DNA of 23,928 bases from DASSKF01 sp035690725. GTDB lineage: Bacteria; Actinomycetota; Actinomycetes; Actinomycetales; Dermatophilaceae. A program made the translations under genes and the position numbers. Under the pieces are notes generated by a model, which was not told the origin of the DNA, searched no databases, and worked only from the letters and a program-made list of their open reading frames with translations. Each line of letters opens with the position of its first letter. Positions within the stretch are counted from its first letter, which is position 1. The stretch is from NCBI GenBank assembly GCA_035690725.1, contig DASSKF010000065.1, forward strand, positions 1-23,928, in the 5' to 3' direction. Of the stretch, positions 1-7,129 are shown in pieces.

Positions 1-1
1 G

Positions 2-1126
2 TCGGACGGCTCCCTGCAACAGCGGGTCGATGCGCTGCTGGCGCAGAGCAACCTCGACCCGGCGCTGAAGGCGCGGATCCACGCGGCGGCAGCGAAGCTC
101 CCGGCCGACTGGGAGCGCACCGTCGCGGCGAAGCAGGAGAAGTACGGCCTGACCGGCACCACCTGGTTCGAGCAGTCGCAGAGCCTCATCAACCCGGACG
201 ACTACCAGTGTCAGAGCACGCCGCTGCGGGACTGGCTGAGCAACGAGATGAGCGACGTCAACGGCATCAACCTGCTCCTGCTGTCGCTGTTCGGCGGCGA
301 CCAGATCCCGACCTACGACGCTCTGCTGTTCGGCCAGCAGAGCAAGGACAACGTCTTCGGCATCGACGGCTCCTACACCAACGAGCTGAACCGGGAGATG
401 AAGAACCTCAAGCGGTTCTGGGACTTCGACGGCTCCGACATCCAGCTCATCCCGATGCACGGTGACGTCTACCAGGACCTCGACCGGATCACGCACGTCT
501 ACGAGGTCCTCTACGGGATGGACCACGCGACGGCGCTGAGCTACGCCGAGCTCGTGCAGGACATCGTGCTGTCCGACCCGGGCATGGAGGGCGGGGAGAA
601 CCCCTACTTCACGTTCAACGCCTTCGCCTTCGACCCCGCACCGCAGGACGTCGAGGAGCTCGGCCTGACCAAGCGGATCATCGTCGGCGACGGCATCCTG
701 CAGGGGATGCGCGGGATCGGCCTCGGCGACAAGGCCGCACCCCTGGGCGTCCTCGCGCACGAGTACGGCCACCAGGTGCAGTACGCCAAGAACCTGTTCG
801 ACTCCCCGCTCACCGGCCCCGAGGCGACCCGGCGCACCGAGCTGATGGCGGACGCGTTCGGCACCTACTTCGTGGTCCACGCCCGCGGCACGTCGCTGAA
901 CGCCCAGCGCACCCTCGACGTGCAGAAGTCGTTCTACAACGTCGGGGACTGCAGCTTCGCCAGCAGCGGCCACCACGGCACGCCCAACCAGCGGCTCAAG
1001 AGCTCGCAGTTCGCGGTGAACGTCATCGAGGCCGCGCCGAACGAGGGCCACAAGCTGCCGGCACTCGCGTTCGACGCCAAGTTCGAGCAGGCGCTGCCGC
1101 AGATCGTGGCCCCTGACGCGAGCTGA
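2..1126 (+). CDS. Zinc metallopeptidase, HExxH type, N-terminus off window
   Basis: The reading frame is open from the first full codon at base 2, so the start lies left of the window; 374 residues are visible. The zinc-binding motif HEYGH is encoded at 758-772, and ELMADAF follows about 27 residues later (glutamate codon 839-841) as a likely third ligand, an arrangement seen in M48-like and putative neutral zinc metallopeptidases. A later HGTPNQR segment resembles the conserved His/Arg region after the ligand in such proteins. Only two cysteines are visible (codons near 209 and 952), one before and one after the active site, which would suit a disulfide in an exported enzyme, but no signal peptide can be seen because the N-terminus is missing. 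The substrate is unknown. The gene converges on the regulator gene at 1181-2158. The metalloprotease call is firm; the exact family is not. Confidence 0.82.
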   Translation, partial: SDGSLQQRVDALLAQSNLDPALKARIHAAAAKLPADWERTVAAKQEKYGLTGTTWFEQSQSLINPDDYQCQSTPLRDWLSNEMSDVNGINLLLLSLFGGDQIPTYDALLFGQQSKDNVFGIDGSYTNELNREMKNLKRFWDFDGSDIQLIPMHGDVYQDLDRITHVYEVLYGMDHATALSYAELVQDIVLSDPGMEGGENPYFTFNAFAFDPAPQDVEELGLTKRIIVGDGILQGMRGIGLGDKAAPLGVLAHEYGHQVQYAKNLFDSPLTGPEATRRTELMADAFGTYFVVHARGTSLNAQRTLDVQKSFYNVGDCSFASSGHHGTPNQRLKSSQFAVNVIEAAPNEGHKLPALAFDAKFEQALPQIVAPDAS

Positions 1127-1154
1127 CGCACCACCACGCGGTATGCCGTGAGCA

Positions 1155-1193
1155 CGGGTGGATCTGGTCCCCCCACGGGGCTAGATCCACCCG
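1155..1193. terminator. Bidirectional hairpin between converging genes
   Basis: An 11-base perfect inverted repeat, CGGGTGGATCT at 1155-1165 and AGATCCACCCG at 1183-1193, encloses a further CCCC/GGGG pairing. It lies 28 bases after the metallopeptidase stop and covers the last codons and stop of the convergent regulator gene. There is no clear T-tract, as is common for actinobacterial terminators. Serving both strands is inferred from position. Confidence 0.65.
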
Positions 1194-2158
1194 CGCCGCG
1201 TGGCCTGGCTGCCGAGCTGGAACCGGCTGCTCGCGCCGAGCAGCTCCTGCAGCCGGGCGATCCGGCGGCCGACGGTCCGTTCGCTGACACCGAGCTCCCG
1301 GGCGATCGACTCGTCGGTCAGCCCCGCGCCGAGGTAGGCCAGCAGCCGGCGGGTGTGCCGGTCCGGCGGCTCCCGCTCGCCGGTGGGGCCTTCCGCGGAG
1401 ACGGGCACGGCCATCCGCCAGTAGGACTCGAACACCGACGTCAGCGCCTCGAGCAGGCCGGACGGGTGGACGACGACCGCGTTGCGCCGGTTCTCGGTGT
1501 CCCCCGGCACGGTGATCACGGCGAGCCGGTCGTCGGCGATGGACAGGTTGAGCGGGACGTCGGGGAAGACGCGGGCCTCCTCGCCGGCGGCGACACAGGC
1601 CTGCACCGCGGCCAGCCCCTGCGGGTCGCGCAGGATGTCGATGCCGTAGACGACGCGGAAGCGGACCCCGCGCTCGGCCGCCTCGAAGAAGCCGTCGGCG
1701 ACCTTGTGCGCCGGCCGTTTCGTGCCCGCCCAGATGGGCCCGACCTGCAGGCCGCGCACCTGCCGCTGGGCCGACCGGACCACCCCGTCGTCGGCGGCCG
1801 CGGCCGACTCGTCGGTCTCGAGCACCTCCAGGTAGGGGGCGCGCTCGCGGTACTGGTGCCACATCTGCGCCCAGGCGACGGCCCGGCGGCGTGCCTCGAC
1901 CGCCGCCGACTCGAGGTCGGCCGCGAGTCCGTGCAGGGGCGCGCGCGGGGGCAGGGCGTGCACCAGCCCGTCGCCGTGTCCCACCAGCCCGAGCCGGCGC
2001 AGCTCACCGAGCCGCCGTTCCACGGTCGGTGTGGCCCACTGCAGGTGCTCGGCGAGGTCGCTGACCGACAGGGGGCCGTTCTCCAGGCAGGTCCGGTAGA
2101 GGAGGTCGTCGTCCTCGCTGATCGGAGCCTGCCCGCTGCTCCCCCGTGTCGCGCCCAT
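1181..2158 (-). CDS. TrmB-like / LuxR-type helix-turn-helix regulator
   Basis: This 325-residue protein has a DNA-binding segment at each end. Residues about 18-60 look like a winged-helix domain of the TrmB/MarR kind (LSVSDLAEHL then PTVERRLGELRRLGLV). The last 60 residues hold a LuxR/GerE helix-turn-helix (LTDESIARELGVSERTVGRR). The middle probably senses a ligand or partner; no receiver domain is evident. The start chosen is ATG at 2158, with AAGGG six bases upstream; a GTG at 2173 in the same frame has no ribosome site. It lies 58 bases after the esterase gene on the same strand, so it may be the last gene of the ATP-grasp/hydrolase operon and control it. Fused TrmB-LuxR regulators are common in actinobacteria, where most have no known ligand. 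Confidence 0.8.
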   Translation of the reverse strand: MGATRGSSGQAPISEDDDLLYRTCLENGPLSVSDLAEHLQWATPTVERRLGELRRLGLVGHGDGLVHALPPRAPLHGLAADLESAAVEARRRAVAWAQMWHQYRERAPYLEVLETDESAAAADDGVVRSAQRQVRGLQVGPIWAGTKRPAHKVADGFFEAAERGVRFRVVYGIDILRDPQGLAAVQACVAAGEEARVFPDVPLNLSIADDRLAVITVPGDTENRRNAVVVHPSGLLEALTSVFESYWRMAVPVSAEGPTGEREPPDRHTRRLLAYLGAGLTDESIARELGVSERTVGRRIARLQELLGASSRFQLGSQATRRGWI

Positions 2159-2216
2159 GGGCCCTTGTACCACGCGGGCGCCGGGCCGCGGTGGCCCCTC
2201 GTCACGCGCGAGGTGC

Positions 2217-2936
2217 TCAGGTCAGCTCGACGAGGTACTGCGGCAGCATCGCCCGCCAGGTCTCCCAGTCGTGCTTCCAGTCCGGCCCCCAGTTGTCGAC
2301 CCGGTTGGGGATGCCCTTGCCGCCGAGCACGTCCGCCATCAGCCACGACTCGCCCACGTCCTCCCACTCCCCCTCACCGGTGGCGAGGATGATCATCCGC
2401 TGCTGCAACATGGTGAGCAGGTGGCCGGACAGCCCGGGGATGAACTCGGTGGGGGCGGAGAAGTACAGGTCGTAGGACCAGTGCGGGTAGAACCGGTCGA
2501 TCGTGTAGGTGCCGCTCATCCCGACCGCGCGGTGGAAGATGTCCGGGTAGCGGCACACCATGGCCACCGCGTTGAACGCGCCGATCGACGCGCCGGCGGC
2601 CAGGACCGGCTGCGGCCCGTTGCAGTCGGTGAAGATCGCCGGCACGACCTCCTCGCGGATCGTCTCGTGGAAGAGGTTCAGCACGTGCGCGCGGTACTCG
2701 TCGTCGCCGTGCTTCTCCAGCAGCGCCCGGCCGGCCAAGCTGTCGCACGAGTAGAGCTTGATCCGCCCCGCCTCGAGCAGGCCACCGCACGCGTCCACGA
2801 CACCGTGCCGCTCGATCTCCTCGCAGTCCCCGCCCGCCGTCGGGAACACGAGCACCGGGGCGCCGAAGGTGCCCCACCGCACCAGGCTGACCTCCCGGTC
2901 CATCCTCGGCGAGTGCCACTGCTCGCGGACCTTCAT
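2217..2936 (-). CDS. Esterase family alpha/beta hydrolase
   Basis: This 239-residue protein of the esterase D / PF00756 type has the nucleophile elbow GASIG (Ser117) and a C-terminal KHDWETW whose His222 is the likely catalytic histidine. The H-x-W-x-x-W pattern also occurs in the next gene's product. No signal peptide or membrane segment is seen, so it is probably cytoplasmic. The start is ATG 2936, preceded by GGGAGGG at ideal spacing; an extension to 3032 would overlap the upstream gene. The gap to that gene (stop at 2968) is 31 bases, which indicates one operon. The substrate is unknown; the family includes acyl, mycolyl and siderophore ester hydrolases. Context next to an ATP-grasp ligase and an S51-like protein suggests it acts on the product of that pathway, which is inference. 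Confidence 0.85.
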   Translation of the reverse strand: MKVREQWHSPRMDREVSLVRWGTFGAPVLVFPTAGGDCEEIERHGVVDACGGLLEAGRIKLYSCDSLAGRALLEKHGDDEYRAHVLNLFHETIREEVVPAIFTDCNGPQPVLAAGASIGAFNAVAMVCRYPDIFHRAVGMSGTYTIDRFYPHWSYDLYFSAPTEFIPGLSGHLLTMLQQRMIILATGEGEWEDVGESWLMADVLGGKGIPNRVDNWGPDWKHDWETWRAMLPQYLVELT

Positions 2937-2967
2937 GCGCGCCCTCCCGGCTGCTGGGTGTGAGGCT

Positions 2968-4122
2968 CTATTCGTACACGAACTTCTGCGGTCCCGGATA
3001 GGTCCAGGACAGCCCGTCGCGCAGCCGGTCACGCCAGTCCTCCCAGCTGTGCCCGTCCCGCGCCTCGACGTAGCGCACGGTCATGCCGGTCTGTCGGAAG
3101 ACGGGCACCATCGAGCGGTTCGGCACGATGAGCGGCTCGTAGATCCCGCAGGACTGGAACACCTGGTCCGCCACCCGCACGGGGCGGGCCCGGAAGCGGT
3201 TCATGAACTTCACCACCGGGTCGAACGCCGGCCCGCCACCGTGTTCCGTCCCGATGTCGGTGAACACGAACGAACCGGACTGCACCAGCAGCGAACCGAA
3301 GAACCCGGGGTGCCGGTAGGCGGTGGACAGCGACGCGACCGCACCGAAGCTGGACCCCATCAGGCACCGCCCGCCCGGTGCCCCGACCAGCGGCAGCTGC
3401 TCCTCCACGTGCGGCACCAGCTCGGTGACGACGTGCCGGGCGTGCTTGGCGCTGTTCGCGTACTCCACGAGCCGGTCCCCCGGGTCGCTGAACACCACGA
3501 TCGTCTCGGCGAGGTCGAGCCGGTGGATCAGGTTGTCCAGCACCGTCTTCATCGACGCATAGTCCAGGTAGTCGTGGCCGTCGTGGACGACGAGCAGCGG
3601 GTACCTGGTCGTGCGCCGGAACCTCGCCGGCAGGTATGCGGTACAGCTGACGTCGCGTCGCAGCGCGCGGCTGTGCAGCTGGAAGTCCACGAGCTCCCCG
3701 GGCCGGGCGTCCGGGTCGGGTTGGGTCCAGTCAGGGGTGACGTAGCCCTCGGCCTGGCACACCGACGACGAGCCGACCGGGCTGTGCGCGACGTGCGGGT
3801 TCAGCGGGTCGTTGACGTGCTCGGTGTGGTCACCGCGGCGGACCTCGAGCTGGTACTCCACCCGCGACCCCTCGGGCAGCTCGATCACCGTGAACCACAA
3901 GGACGTCCCTGCGATCCGCCGCAGCGGAACCCGTTGCGGCTGGTTGACGATCCGGTGGGTCAGGTGCACCTCGTCCACGTCGCCCCGCCACAGGAAGGTG
4001 CACTTGACGCCCTCGACGACCGGCACCTCGTGCCGCTTGAGGAACCGGTCGATCGCCGCCTCGTCCAACGGCTTTCGCTCGCGGAGGCGGTTGATCGCAA
4101 GCTTGCGCCGCTTGGCGCTCAC
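2968..4122 (-). CDS. Enterochelin esterase-like hydrolase with N-terminal beta-sandwich
   Basis: This 384-residue protein has two parts. Residues about 35-125 look like the early-set or CBM48-like domain found before the catalytic domain of enterochelin esterases (Fes type), including FTVIELPEGSRVEYQ and NDPLNPH. Residues about 145-384 are an alpha/beta hydrolase with nucleophile elbow GSSFG (Ser258) and His358 in GHSWEDW. Fes-type enzymes cut siderophore trilactones, but no siderophore synthesis or uptake gene is in the window, so the substrate may differ. The start is GTG 4122 with a GGGGG stretch about 8 bases upstream; the longer open frame to 4557 overlaps the upstream gene and contains no credible start. 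The gap from the S51-like stop is 40 bases. Confidence 0.85.
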   Translation of the reverse strand: MSAKRRKLAINRLRERKPLDEAAIDRFLKRHEVPVVEGVKCTFLWRGDVDEVHLTHRIVNQPQRVPLRRIAGTSLWFTVIELPEGSRVEYQLEVRRGDHTEHVNDPLNPHVAHSPVGSSSVCQAEGYVTPDWTQPDPDARPGELVDFQLHSRALRRDVSCTAYLPARFRRTTRYPLLVVHDGHDYLDYASMKTVLDNLIHRLDLAETIVVFSDPGDRLVEYANSAKHARHVVTELVPHVEEQLPLVGAPGGRCLMGSSFGAVASLSTAYRHPGFFGSLLVQSGSFVFTDIGTEHGGGPAFDPVVKFMNRFRARPVRVADQVFQSCGIYEPLIVPNRSMVPVFRQTGMTVRYVEARDGHSWEDWRDRLRDGLSWTYPGPQKFVYE

Positions 4123-4162
4123 CGTGGTGCCCCCGGGGGCGGTCCCGCCGGTGTGCCGTGCC

Positions 4163-5083
4163 TCATGCCGTCTCCCCCAGCGTCCCGTCGGTGTGCAGCA
4201 CCTGGGCGCCGGGCGGCAGGGACCCACCGGGCCGGAGGTCGACCCGGGCGCCGTCCGTGAGCACGAGGCACTGTGCGGGTGCGAAACGCCGTGCGAACAC
4301 ACCCATCCGGCCGGCATCGTCGATCCGCAGCCGGCGGCGGGCATGGGGCAGGGCGACGACGTCGCGCACGACCCCCAGCCCCGCGTCATACACCTCGGCG
4401 ACGGTGGGGCCGTGGGCCGCCCGGTCGTGGAAGAGGACCACCCGGTCGGTGAGCGCCATCGCGCCGGCCGACCACGCGATGACCTGCAGCGTGTCGGCCA
4501 GGGACGGGCGGACGTTGAACAGGTGCAGCACGTCGAGCAGCACGCCGACGTGGCCACCGGTGATCACGAGCGCCGTTGCGTCGCCGAGGATCTCGGCTGT
4601 CTCGGCCCGGTGGCGGGCGATGACGTCACGCTCGTGCGGCCGCCACCGGTCATGAAACTCGTCGTGGATCGCCTGGACCCGCTGCAGGTGGCGCTCGTCG
4701 AGCCTGCGGATCACCCACTCGGCCTCGCGGACGGCGGCGTCGCGGACCTGGGGGTTGCGGACGGGGCGCCGCTCCAGCTCCAGCAGCGCGTCGACGGCGT
4801 GGTCGAGGCCGAGCAGGTAGCACTCCTGGGTCTCCTCGAGCACCGCCCGGCGGTGCCGGTGGGCGTCGGCGAACTCGTGGTCGCGCTCGATGACGTCCTG
4901 CCAGCGCGTCCACAGGGCCAGGTTGCGGCTCTGCCCGTCGAGGAGCCGGTCGAGCTCGGCGTCCTCGGGTTCCCGCTCCTGCCAGCCGGCGGTGACGGTG
5001 GCGAACGGACCGTGCAGGCCGAGGGTCCGCACCACGGTGGCCAGGCGGGGACGGCGCTGCGGGCCGAGCAGGGTGACGTTCAT
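4163..5083 (-). CDS. S51 / type-1 glutamine amidotransferase-like protein
   Basis: This 306-residue protein has, in its second half, the pattern of peptidase family S51 (dipeptidase E and cyanophycinase): GGH at 176-178, the nucleophile elbow AWSAGAM with Ser205, and PHARRRLR with His247, resembling the His-Arg stretch of cyanophycinases. Residues 1 to about 165 form a charged, probably helical extension that S51 enzymes do not normally carry. S51 enzymes are serine hydrolases that cut after aspartate-type residues; whether this one is catalytic cannot be proved from sequence. The start is ATG 5083, without a clear ribosome site, 47 bases after the ATP-grasp stop. A 14-codon frame (5124 to 5080) ends in an ATGA overlap with this start and could couple translation. 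It shares the operon with two esterases. Confidence 0.75.
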   Translation of the reverse strand: MNVTLLGPQRRPRLATVVRTLGLHGPFATVTAGWQEREPEDAELDRLLDGQSRNLALWTRWQDVIERDHEFADAHRHRRAVLEETQECYLLGLDHAVDALLELERRPVRNPQVRDAAVREAEWVIRRLDERHLQRVQAIHDEFHDRWRPHERDVIARHRAETAEILGDATALVITGGHVGVLLDVLHLFNVRPSLADTLQVIAWSAGAMALTDRVVLFHDRAAHGPTVAEVYDAGLGVVRDVVALPHARRRLRIDDAGRMGVFARRFAPAQCLVLTDGARVDLRPGGSLPPGAQVLHTDGTLGETA

Positions 5084-5130
5084 GCGGACGGCCGTGCCCG
5101 GCACACCGAGGGGAGGAGGAGCATGCGTGC

Positions 5131-6354
5131 TCAGCCGGCGTGCACGTGCACGGTCCGGCCGACGTCGTCCAGCATCCCGCGGAGGGTGTCGTAGTCGGGG
5201 TGCTTGAGGCGCATCCAGGCGTTGGCCATGTAGCCCGCCTCGACCGCCTGGGTCGGCGTGCCGGGCGCGGGCAGGTGGGCGTCGATCACCCACGAGCCGT
5301 AGCGGTCGTCGACCTCCTCGAGCCCCGAGTAGCCGTGGATCGTGCCGTCGCGGTCGGGGCGCAGCGCGATGATGCCGGCGGAGTACTGCCGGGACGGGTG
5401 CAGGTGGGTGTGTCCGTGGACGACGGCGTTGGCCCAGCCGACGTAGATGTCCATGTCGTTGGCGGCGGCGTAGAGGTCCCAGCAGCCGACGCCGGGCGGC
5501 CGGGCGCCGATCTCGCTGAAGCGCAAGCCCTTCGGCCCGAAGAACCACTCCATGTGCGTCGCCGAGGTGCCGATGCCGAGTGCCTCGTTGACCCTCGCGC
5601 CGAGGTCGCGCAGCTCCCCGTAGTCGCCGGCGCTGTCGATCCGGTTGGTGCAGATGAACTGCGGCGAGATCCACCGGGTCCGCATCGCCTCGAGCACGCC
5701 CGGGTAGTAGTGGGAGACGAAGTCGAGCTCGATCCGGCCGTCCACCGAGACCGTGTCGTAGAAGCCCTCGTGGCCCTCGACGAACTCCTCCACCGCGATC
5801 GAGCCGATCCCGGACTCGCCGTAGTGGTCCAGCGCGTCGGCCAGCTGCGTGTCGTTGTCGACCCTGACCGTCCCGGCCGCACCGGCACCGCTGCGGGGCT
5901 TGAGGATCAGCGGGTAGCCGATCTGCCGGGCGAACTCCCGGACCTGCTCGGCGTCGTCCGCGCCCGTCGAGGCGGCAGTCGGGACGCCGGCCTCGCGCAG
6001 CGCCTGCTTCATCGAGGGCTTGTCGCGGCACAGCCACGTGGTGTGCACCGACGTGCCCGGGATGCCGGTCGCCTCCCTGACCTGAGCCGCCGGCATGGTG
6101 TGCGACTCCACGGTGGCCTCGAGCCGGTCGACCCAGACGTCACCCTGGATGTGCTGGACGCAGGCGGTCAGCGCGCCGACGTCGGTGACCGAGCCGATGT
6201 GCTCGTAGCGGCCCATCCAGCCGCGCAGCTCGTCGTCGAGCCACTCCCACGGGGTCTCGCCGACGCCGATGACGTCGGCGCCGACCTGGGCGAGTGCGCG
6301 GACGAACTGGCGCTGGTTCGCCGGGAAGTTCGGCTCGACGAAGATGACGTTCAC
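5131..6354 (-). CDS. ATP-grasp carboxylate-amine ligase
   Basis: This 407-residue protein has the ATP-grasp layout: an N-terminal Rossmann-like preATP domain (residues 2-12 and 25-32), a lysine in LILKPRSGAG (Lys152), the adenine-binding stretch VEEFVEG (189-195), HMEW at 267-270, and the metal-binding SEIGARPPG (Glu281, Arg285). Such enzymes activate a carboxylate as acyl-phosphate and join it to an amine or other nucleophile. Both substrates are unknown; it resembles biotin-carboxylase or carbamoyl-phosphate-synthase-like standalone ligases. The start is GTG 6354, the first codon of VNVIFVEPN, with only a weak ribosome site. It is the first gene of the minus-strand run and presumably makes the compound handled by the hydrolases downstream. 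Confidence 0.85.
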   Translation of the reverse strand: MNVIFVEPNFPANQRQFVRALAQVGADVIGVGETPWEWLDDELRGWMGRYEHIGSVTDVGALTACVQHIQGDVWVDRLEATVESHTMPAAQVREATGIPGTSVHTTWLCRDKPSMKQALREAGVPTAASTGADDAEQVREFARQIGYPLILKPRSGAGAAGTVRVDNDTQLADALDHYGESGIGSIAVEEFVEGHEGFYDTVSVDGRIELDFVSHYYPGVLEAMRTRWISPQFICTNRIDSAGDYGELRDLGARVNEALGIGTSATHMEWFFGPKGLRFSEIGARPPGVGCWDLYAAANDMDIYVGWANAVVHGHTHLHPSRQYSAGIIALRPDRDGTIHGYSGLEEVDDRYGSWVIDAHLPAPGTPTQAVEAGYMANAWMRLKHPDYDTLRGMLDDVGRTVHVHAG

Positions 6355-6406
6355 CCCGGGGAGCCTACTGGCAGGTGGTGGGGACGGCGAGGGTCCGGCC
6401 TGCCCC

Positions 6407-6487
6407 CTGCCGACCGGACACGCGTTGCGCGAGCCGACACGGCTCATTCGGCCGAGTGCGCTCGCCGAACGCGTGTCCGGTCGGCAG
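6407..6487. repeat. Dispersed palindromic element, copy A
   Basis: Two 27-base arms (6407-6433 and 6461-6487) are inverted copies with two mismatches, separated by a 26-28 base centre. The outer 20 bases of each arm pair perfectly. The element lies between the stop of the GbsR-type gene (6501) and the start of the ATP-grasp gene, so as RNA it could end the regulator transcript. The core GACCGGACACG...CGTGTCCGGTC recurs at 12528-12601, which shows it is a repeat family and not just a local terminator. Confidence 0.8.
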
Positions 6488-6500
6488 TCCGGGGGTGGGG

Positions 6501-7040
6501 TCAGAGGTCGAGGGTCGCGCGGTACTCGTGCCAGCGCCGCATCATCTCGGTCACCTCGCGCTCCATGAACCCGAAGAACTCCCGCATCTCGACCAGCCGC
6601 CGCCCGGCCGGCGTGCCCGGGCCAAGGGCCCGCGCCCCGTCGGCCATGGTCCTGCGCCAGGCCTCGAGCACCCCGTCCTTGTGCGCGAGCGCCTCGTACC
6701 AGACGTCGCTGGTCATCGTGAAGTGGTCCCGCCGCGATCCCGGCTCGCGCGAGCGCCGCACCATGTCGACCTGCTCGAGGTAGCGCACCGCCCCCGAGAT
6801 CGCCGCCGGGCTCGCCCGCAGCAGCTCACCGAGCTCGGCCGCGGTCATCTGCCCGTCGTCGCTCGACATCACCGCGGCCATGACCCGGCTCGCCATCCGC
6901 TGCATCCCGGCCCGGGTCAGCTCGTCGGCCATGTGCTCCACGAAGTCGGCCCGCGCCGCCACCCGTCCCTCTTCGGCCGGTGTCCCGCGCCCTGCGGGAG
7001 GGTCCCCCGCGCCCGGTGGTATGCCGTGTGCCTGGCTCAC
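6501..7040 (-). CDS. GbsR/MarR-type winged-helix transcriptional regulator
   Basis: This 179-residue protein contains a winged helix at about residues 75-105 (AAELGELLRASPAAISGAV then YLEQVDMVRR), followed by a helical dimerisation region, the layout of GbsR-like MarR-family repressors. The start is GTG 7040, preceded by AGGAGGA at good spacing; an upstream ATG at 7082 has no ribosome site and would lie before the inferred transcription start. A candidate promoter reads TTGTGA (plus-strand 7095-7100), 17 bases, TAGATT (7072-7077). It diverges from the ABC exporter genes, and overlapping dyads sit between them, so it probably represses both itself and the exporter in response to an exported compound. 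The ligand is unknown. Confidence 0.85.
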   Translation of the reverse strand: MSQAHGIPPGAGDPPAGRGTPAEEGRVAARADFVEHMADELTRAGMQRMASRVMAAVMSSDDGQMTAAELGELLRASPAAISGAVRYLEQVDMVRRSREPGSRRDHFTMTSDVWYEALAHKDGVLEAWRRTMADGARALGPGTPAGRRLVEMREFFGFMEREVTEMMRRWHEYRATLDL

Positions 7041-7084
7041 GCGCTCGTCCTCCTCCTGATGCCGTGCGGCCAATCTATCCATAC

Positions 7085-7109
7085 TTGAGAAGCTTCACAA
7101 ATTTCTGAA
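7085..7109. promoter_or_regulatory. Two overlapping dyads, likely operators of the GbsR-type regulator
   Basis: TTGAGAAGCTTCACAA (7085-7100) and TTCACAAATTTCTGAA (7094-7109) are each 16-base inverted repeats with 7 of 8 matching pairs, and their centres are 9 bases apart. They are strikingly AT-rich for this genome and cover the candidate -35 of the regulator gene. No ribosome site precedes the exporter ATG at 7130, and a weak CATGAT at 7118-7123 lies about 7 bases upstream, so the exporter mRNA may be leaderless. Operator function is inferred from position and symmetry. Confidence 0.6.
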
Positions 7110-7129
7110 ACTAGTGTCATGATGTCGCC

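Noticed and set aside
2968..4122. True siderophore (enterobactin) esterase
   Set aside because: The fold and motifs fit, but no siderophore synthesis or uptake genes are nearby, so a specific substrate is not supported.
6407..6487. Insertion sequence remnant
   Set aside because: There is no transposase fragment and the element is only about 80 bases; a palindromic repeat family fits better.
7041..7082. Longer start (ATG 7082) for the GbsR-type regulator
   Set aside because: It has no ribosome site and precedes the inferred transcription start, while GTG 7040 has AGGAGGA at proper spacing.
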